From an uncultured Rhodocyclaceae bacterium (GTDB lineage Bacteria > Pseudomonadota > Gammaproteobacteria > Burkholderiales > Rhodocyclaceae), in contig CAKQRL010000024.1 of the NCBI GenBank assembly GCA_934271525.1, positions 1 through 10,631 on the forward strand: a DNA stretch of 10,631 nucleotides, given 5' to 3'. Of this stretch, positions 7,009 to 10,631 are shown piece by piece. A program made the position numbers and the translations under genes. The notes under the pieces were generated by a model. It was not told where the DNA came from. It saw only the letters and a program-made list of their open reading frames with translations, and made no database searches. The stretch's first letter is position 1, and every line of letters starts with the position of its first letter.

Positions 7009-8184
7009 TTATTTGAAATTGAATTTGAATTCTTTAAAACCCGTTCCTGAATCGTCCAACGGTTTTAAGGCGATATCCGTTTGGGCTGCGTCTTGCGCTT
7101 TGCGCTGGCCGTTGCCTTGCATTTCTTTGTCATCGTTGTTGTAAAGCCACATCAAGTTGGTGGGCGATTCCGCATTTTCTAATGCTTCATCCAAGGTAAT
7201 GATGTTGTTTTTCACCAAGCGCAACAAGTCTTGTTCAAAGGTTTGCGAACCTGGCACAAGGGATTGCTCCATGGCTTCTTTGATTTCTTGCACTTCGCCC
7301 TTTTCAATTAAATCCGCAATGTGGCGGGTGTTGATCATAATCTCACAAGCAGGCACGCGCACGCCATCTGGGCGCTTGACCAAACGTTGTGAAGCAATGG
7401 CGCGCAAAGCCACCGCCAAATCCAAAAACAAAGCTGGGCGATTTTCAGGTTCAAAAAAGTTAATAATGCGGTTTAAAGCGTGGTAAGAGTTGTTGGCGTG
7501 CAGCGTTGCCACGCACAAATGCCCGGTTTGCGCATAAGCGATGGCGGCTTGCATGGTGTCGCGGTCGCGAATTTCGCCAATCAAAATGCAGTCGGGTGCT
7601 TGCCGCATAGCGTTTTTTAATGCTGATGCCCAATCTTTGGTGTCTAAACCAATTTCGCGCTGATTCACAATGGATTTTTTATGTTTAAACAAATATTCCA
7701 CCGGATCTTCCACTGTTAAAATGTGCCCAGTGGCATTGGTGTTGCGGTGATCAAGCATTGCGGCAATGGTGGTGGATTTGCCCGAACCCGTTGAGCCGAC
7801 AATCAAAATTAGCCCTTGCTTTTTCATAATCAATTCGTTTAAAACGGGCGGCACACCAAGTTGGTCTAATGTGGGAATGTTGCTCAAAATAAAACGAATC
7901 ACAATGGCAGTGGTGCCGCGCTGGCGGCACAAATTGATCCGAAAATTGCCCATATTCGGCACGCCAACGGACAAATTCATCTCCCATTCACGTTTGAAAA
8001 TTTCGCGTTGTTCTTCGTTTAATAATTCTTCGGCAATTTTGTCAATGTGCCCGGGCGTCATAATTTGTTGGTTGATTGGCATTGTTACGCCTTGGATTTT
8101 GATATGAATCGGTGTGCCTGCGGAGATAAAAATATCGGAGGCTTGTTTTGCCGACATCAGTTGAAAAAGTTGGTGCGTAAACAT
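7009..8184 (-). CDS. pilU: Type IV pilus retraction ATPase, PilU-type
   Basis: A 391-residue secretion ATPase of the PilT/PilU group, which powers pilus retraction at the inner membrane. Walker A is GSTGSGKST (130-138), the Asp box is ILTVEDPVEY (155-164), Walker B is ILIGEIRD (200-207) and the His box is TGHLCVATLHANN (220-232). INFF after the His box, the segment DLIEKGEVQEIKEAMEQS and the near-C-terminal ESPTNLMWLYN favour PilU over PilT, as does the length beyond PilT's usual 340-370. About 40 polar residues follow at the C-terminus. PilU normally assists PilT; no pilT is adjacent here. Start: ATG 8184 has AAGGA six bases upstream. It lies 66 bases after guaB and 30 before thiD. The link to natural competence matters because uptake-sequence-like repeats surround it. 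Confidence 0.9.
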   Translation of the reverse strand: MFTHQLFQLMSAKQASDIFISAGTPIHIKIQGVTMPINQQIMTPGHIDKIAEELLNEEQREIFKREWEMNLSVGVPNMGNFRINLCRQRGTTAIVIRFILSNIPTLDQLGVPPVLNELIMKKQGLILIVGSTGSGKSTTIAAMLDHRNTNATGHILTVEDPVEYLFKHKKSIVNQREIGLDTKDWASALKNAMRQAPDCILIGEIRDRDTMQAAIAYAQTGHLCVATLHANNSYHALNRIINFFEPENRPALFLDLAVALRAIASQRLVKRPDGVRVPACEIMINTRHIADLIEKGEVQEIKEAMEQSLVPGSQTFEQDLLRLVKNNIITLDEALENAESPTNLMWLYNNDDKEMQGNGQRKAQDAAQTDIALKPLDDSGTGFKEFKFNFK

Positions 8185-8220
8185 AAAAAATCCTTTTTTC
8201 TACAAGGTTTTGGCGTTTTT

Positions 8221-8244
8221 CCACGGTAAACCCGAAATTTTTTT
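8221..8244 (+). repeat. Intergenic repeat copy 5, reversed orientation
   Basis: The core CCACGGTAAACC (8221-8232) reads on the plus strand, opposite to copies 1-4, followed by CGAAA and seven T, then CAAA. It lies in the 66-base guaB-pilU gap, with its T-tract towards the guaB stop at 8253-8251. Confidence 0.9.
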
Positions 8245-8250
8245 CAAATT

Positions 8251-9717
8251 TTATACGTGCGAATGGTAATTGGGCGCTTCTTTGGTGATTTGCACATCAT
8301 GCACGTGCGATTCTTTAACGCCCGCTGCGGTAATTTCCACAAACTGCGCGCGGGATTGCATCGCTTGGATATTTTCGCAACCCAAATAACCCATTGATGA
8401 ACGCAAACCGCCGATGAGTTGGTGAATCACCGCCAAAACCGAACCTTTATACGGCACGCGCCCTTCAATGCCTTCGGGCACAAATTTATTCACATTGGCT
8501 GTGCCTTCTTGAAAATAACGGTCGGAAGAACCCGCTTGCATGGCGCCCAACGAACCCATTCCGCGATAAGATTTATACGCTCTGCCTTGGAACAATTCCA
8601 CTTCCCCCGGCGCTTCTTCGGTGCCAGCAAACAAACCGCCCAACATCACCGAATCGGCACCTGCGGCAATGGCTTTGGCAATATCGCCCGAATAACGAAT
8701 GCCGCCATCGGCAATCATCGGCACATTGGTTCCTTTTAAAGCATCTGCCACGTTTTTAATGGCTGTGATTTGCGGCACGCCAACCCCTGCAATAATGCGC
8801 GTGGTGCAAATGGAACCCGGGCCAATGCCAACTTTAACGCCATCTGCACCGCAATCCAACAACGCCCGCGCGGCATCGGCTGTGGCAATGTTGCCGCCAA
8901 TGACATCAATTTGCGGATAATGTTTTTTTACCCATTTCACGCGTTCCAACACGCCTTGCGAATGCCCGTGCGCAGTATCCACCACAATCACATCCACACC
9001 AGCATCAATTAAGCGCTCCGCGCGTTCTTCTGTGCCCGCGCCTGTGCCAATTGCCGCACCTGCTAATAATCTGCCGTGCGCATCTTTGGCAGAATTGGGA
9101 TGCGTGGTGGCTTTTAAAATATCTTTGACCGTGATTAAACCTTTTAAGTGAAAATCATCATCCACCACCAAAACGCGTTCCAATCGGTGTTGGCGCATCA
9201 ATTCTTGTGCTTGTTGAATGCTGGCGCCATCTTTGACTGTGACCAAACGATTTTGCGGGGTCATCACTTGGCTGACTTTTTGGTTTAAATCCGTTTCAAA
9301 ACGCACATCGCGATTGGTAACAATGCCAACCACCACGCCGTTTTCATCCAAAACCGGCATACCAGAAAAATGCCGTTTTCGCGTAATTTCAAAAACTTCC
9401 GCAATGTTCATATTGGGTGAAACGGTGATGGGGTCTTTCAAAATGCCCGATTCAAAACGTTTGACTTTTAACACTTCTTCGGCTTGCTCTTCGGGCGAAA
9501 AATTTTTGTGAATAATGCCAATGCCGCCTTCTTGCGCCAAGGCAATCGCCAAACGGCTTTCTGTCACAGTATCCATTGCGGCGGCAACCAGCGGCAATTT
9601 TAAGGTGATATTGCGCGAAAGTTTGGTTGTTAAATTCACCTCACGCGGCAAAACGGTGGAGTGCGCTGGCACCAACAAAACATCATCAAAAGTTAAGGCT
9701 TTTTCTAAAATTTGCAT
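8251..9717 (-). CDS. guaB: Inosine-5'-monophosphate dehydrogenase
   Basis: A 488-residue enzyme oxidising IMP to XMP with NAD+, the first committed step of GMP synthesis. The N-terminus LTFDDVLLVPAHS and AAMDTVTE (47-54) open the barrel. Two CBS domains are inserted at about 93-205. GIGPGSICTTR holds the catalytic C304 (C305 in E. coli). GGIRYSGDIAKAIAAGADSVMLG binds the phosphate, and YRGMGSLGAM leads to the mobile flap. The C-terminus ESHVHDVQITKEAPNYH is typical of proteobacterial enzymes. Start: ATG 9717 has AGGA eight bases upstream and gives normal family length. The frame stays open to 9819 but would add 34 residues, some encoded by the intergenic repeat, and is rejected. guaA is not downstream; pilU follows instead. 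Confidence 0.97.
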   Translation of the reverse strand: MQILEKALTFDDVLLVPAHSTVLPREVNLTTKLSRNITLKLPLVAAAMDTVTESRLAIALAQEGGIGIIHKNFSPEEQAEEVLKVKRFESGILKDPITVSPNMNIAEVFEITRKRHFSGMPVLDENGVVVGIVTNRDVRFETDLNQKVSQVMTPQNRLVTVKDGASIQQAQELMRQHRLERVLVVDDDFHLKGLITVKDILKATTHPNSAKDAHGRLLAGAAIGTGAGTEERAERLIDAGVDVIVVDTAHGHSQGVLERVKWVKKHYPQIDVIGGNIATADAARALLDCGADGVKVGIGPGSICTTRIIAGVGVPQITAIKNVADALKGTNVPMIADGGIRYSGDIAKAIAAGADSVMLGGLFAGTEEAPGEVELFQGRAYKSYRGMGSLGAMQAGSSDRYFQEGTANVNKFVPEGIEGRVPYKGSVLAVIHQLIGGLRSSMGYLGCENIQAMQSRAQFVEITAAGVKESHVHDVQITKEAPNYHSHV

Positions 9718-9725
9718 GGTGATTT

Positions 9726-9730
9726 TCCTA
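9726..9730 (-). promoter_or_regulatory. guaB: Ribosome binding site that fixes the guaB start
   Basis: TAGGA on the minus strand lies eight bases before ATG 9717, supporting the 488-residue start over the longer open frame that extends to 9819 through the repeat. Confidence 0.7.
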
Positions 9731-9750
9731 TTCAAAACGCCTATTTTACA

Positions 9751-9809
9751 AAAATCCACGGTGAACCTTTTTCTTTTTTGAAAAAAATCTTGTGTTGACC
9801 GTGGATTTT
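9751..9809 (-). repeat. Inverted pair of the intergenic repeat (copies 6 and 7) between rsmE and guaB
   Basis: Two cores face each other: CCACGGTGAACC on the plus strand (9756-9767) and CCACGGTCAACA on the minus strand (9804-9793). Arms 9751-9766 and 9794-9809 pair at 15 of 16 positions, with a 27-base T/A-rich centre that can itself pair in part. The right arm runs into the rsmE stop (TGA 9811-9809). A hairpin here could end rsmE transcription or expose a processing site. It looks like the full form of which the single copies are half. Confidence 0.88.
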
Positions 9810-10537
9810 CAAAAATCACCGTTTAAAAAGTTTAAAGCGGCAATGGCGGCAATTGGCGCGGTTTCAGTTCGCAAAATGCGCGCGCCTAATCGGCAAGGCG
9901 CAAAACCGTTTTTTAAAGCAAGTTCAATTTCGGAATCGTCAAAACCGCCTTCTGCGCCCGTTAAAATCGTGGCATTTTGTGGAAATTTAAAATCGCGCAG
10001 GGTTTTGTTAGCGTTTGGCAAAAAAAGAATTTTGGCAGAATCGCAAGCATTTAAAACGGCATTTTGAAAATCACAAGCGGGGAGAATTTTTGGAATTTGG
10101 TTTCTGCCGCATTGCTCACAAGCCGCAATGGCAACGCTTTGCCAATGTTTTTCTCGCGCGTTTAAACGTTCGGCGCAAAGTTTTAAAACCGAACGCTTTA
10201 AAAAAATTGGCTGAATTTGAAAAATACCAAGTTCCGTTGCTTTTTGGATGACAAAATCCATTTTGTCGGCAGATAAAATGCTTTGCAAAAGCGTGATTTT
10301 AGAAGATGATTCGCGGGAAATTGTGGCAATGTTTTGAATTTCAATATGGATGCTTTTTTTTGAAATTGCCAAAATTTTTGCCGAAATTTCTGTGTTTTCG
10401 CCGTTAAAAAACTGCACCCAATCGCCTGTTTTCAAACGCAACACGCGCATGTGTTTATTGATTTCATCAGGCAAAATGGCGTTTGCCTTGTTTTTTAAAG
10501 GGCAGTCGCGCCAAAAAAAGCGGGGTGTTGTTTTCAT
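9809..10537 (-). CDS. rsmE: 16S rRNA (uracil-1498-N3)-methyltransferase
   Basis: A 242-residue SPOUT-class methyltransferase that adds a methyl group to N3 of U1498 in 16S rRNA, near the decoding site; the E. coli protein has 243. The N-terminal PUA-like RNA-binding part covers about 1-70 (RFFW, HMRVLRLKTGDWVQFFNG). The C-terminal SAM-binding trefoil knot is shown by QKATELGIFQIQPIF (98-112), SVAIAACEQCGRNQIP, ILTGAEGGFDDSEIELA (191-207) and LGARILRTETAPIAAI (217-232). The ATG at 10537 gives the family N-terminus; a TTG 12 codons upstream lies inside the repeat and is rejected. No clear Shine-Dalgarno is visible. It is the first gene of the minus-strand run, beside a divergent promoter. Confidence 0.95.
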   Translation of the reverse strand: MKTTPRFFWRDCPLKNKANAILPDEINKHMRVLRLKTGDWVQFFNGENTEISAKILAISKKSIHIEIQNIATISRESSSKITLLQSILSADKMDFVIQKATELGIFQIQPIFLKRSVLKLCAERLNAREKHWQSVAIAACEQCGRNQIPKILPACDFQNAVLNACDSAKILFLPNANKTLRDFKFPQNATILTGAEGGFDDSEIELALKNGFAPCRLGARILRTETAPIAAIAALNFLNGDF

Positions 10538-10558
10538 TTGGCGAATTTTCGCAGTTTT

Positions 10559-10599
10559 CCACGGTAAACCCAAAAAAATTTTAGATTTTTTTTAAAAAG
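10559..10599 (+). repeat. Intergenic repeat copy 8, upstream of rsmE
   Basis: The plus-strand core CCACGGTAAACC (10559-10570) is followed by a 15-base A/T-rich spacer, eight T and five A. It lies between the rsmE start and the divergent promoter at 10603, with its T-tract pointing away from rsmE. Confidence 0.85.
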
Positions 10600-10602
10600 G
10601 GG

Positions 10603-10630
10603 TTGACAAGCATTTTGGTGTGGTTAAAAT
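10603..10630 (+). promoter_or_regulatory. Sigma-70-type promoter pointing right, out of the window
   Basis: A perfect -35 box TTGACA (10603-10608) is followed after 16 bases by TAAAAT (10625-10630), one mismatch from TATAAT. It would drive a plus-strand gene or RNA beyond the right edge. The spacing is one base short of the optimum, still within the active range. Confidence 0.6.
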
Positions 10631-10631
10631 G

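Noticed and set aside
9126..9137. TTGACCGTGATT inside guaB, close to the repeat core with one base missing
   Set aside because: It encodes a normal conserved part of the CBS region (GLITVKDI), so it is probably chance.
9718..9819. Longer GuaB start giving 522 residues
   Set aside because: The added 34 residues cross the inverted repeat and do not resemble IMP dehydrogenases; ATG 9717 has a ribosome binding site and gives normal length.
10538..10573. TTG start for RsmE adding 12 residues
   Set aside because: It lies within the intergenic repeat copy; MKTTPRFFW fits the family start and length.
838..10595. Plus-strand open frames opposite the genes (for example 2141-2551, 8419-8739)
   Set aside because: They are antisense shadows of well-recognised minus-strand genes and have no family motifs.

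Overview
The window suggests a Beta- or Gammaproteobacterium. The genes point this way: a PilU-type pilus retraction ATPase, an NtrC-class sigma-54 activator with FleR/FlrC-like sequence, C5-pathway haem synthesis (hemL), and the thiD-thiE-hemL gene block known from Pseudomonas and relatives. I cannot name the genus. Base composition is moderate in the housekeeping genes (about 45-57% GC in lines I counted), the gaps between genes are AT-rich, and the gene near the left edge is much more AT-rich (about 22-32% in sampled lines).

All ten genes lie on the minus strand, so transcription runs right to left: rsmE, guaB, pilU, thiD, thiE, hemL, a sigma-54 response regulator, a dihydrolipoamide dehydrogenase-like gene, a radical SAM gene, and the first 59 codons of a further gene that leaves the window. 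Gaps between genes are 30-91 bases; thiD/thiE overlap by 4 and thiE/hemL by 17. No stretch over 300 bases lacks a gene. No rRNA, tRNA, CRISPR or transposase gene was seen. A good sigma-70-type promoter on the plus strand at the extreme right edge points to a divergent gene beyond the window.

Two features stand out. First, a short motif, CCACGGTVAACC (V is C, A or G) followed within 2-15 bases by a run of 6-10 T and then A residues, occurs eight times in 10.6 kb, always between genes. It fills six of the seven non-overlapping gene junctions (one of them as an inverted pair) plus the region upstream of rsmE. Its density, its T-tract and its use as an inverted pair at a gene end recall the DNA uptake sequences of Neisseriaceae and Pasteurellaceae, but the core matches none that I know.

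Second, the two leftmost genes each carry a long G-tract on the coding strand (13 and 17 bases). In the radical SAM gene the 13-G tract puts the gene out of frame. The original frame resumes immediately after it, and a 12- or 15-G tract would restore a 406-residue protein with its C-terminal cysteine motifs. This looks like a phase-variable (contingency) locus, perhaps for a surface structure, in an AT-rich and possibly transferred segment. The only non-overlapping junction without the repeat is the one just upstream of this segment; it holds a candidate promoter instead.
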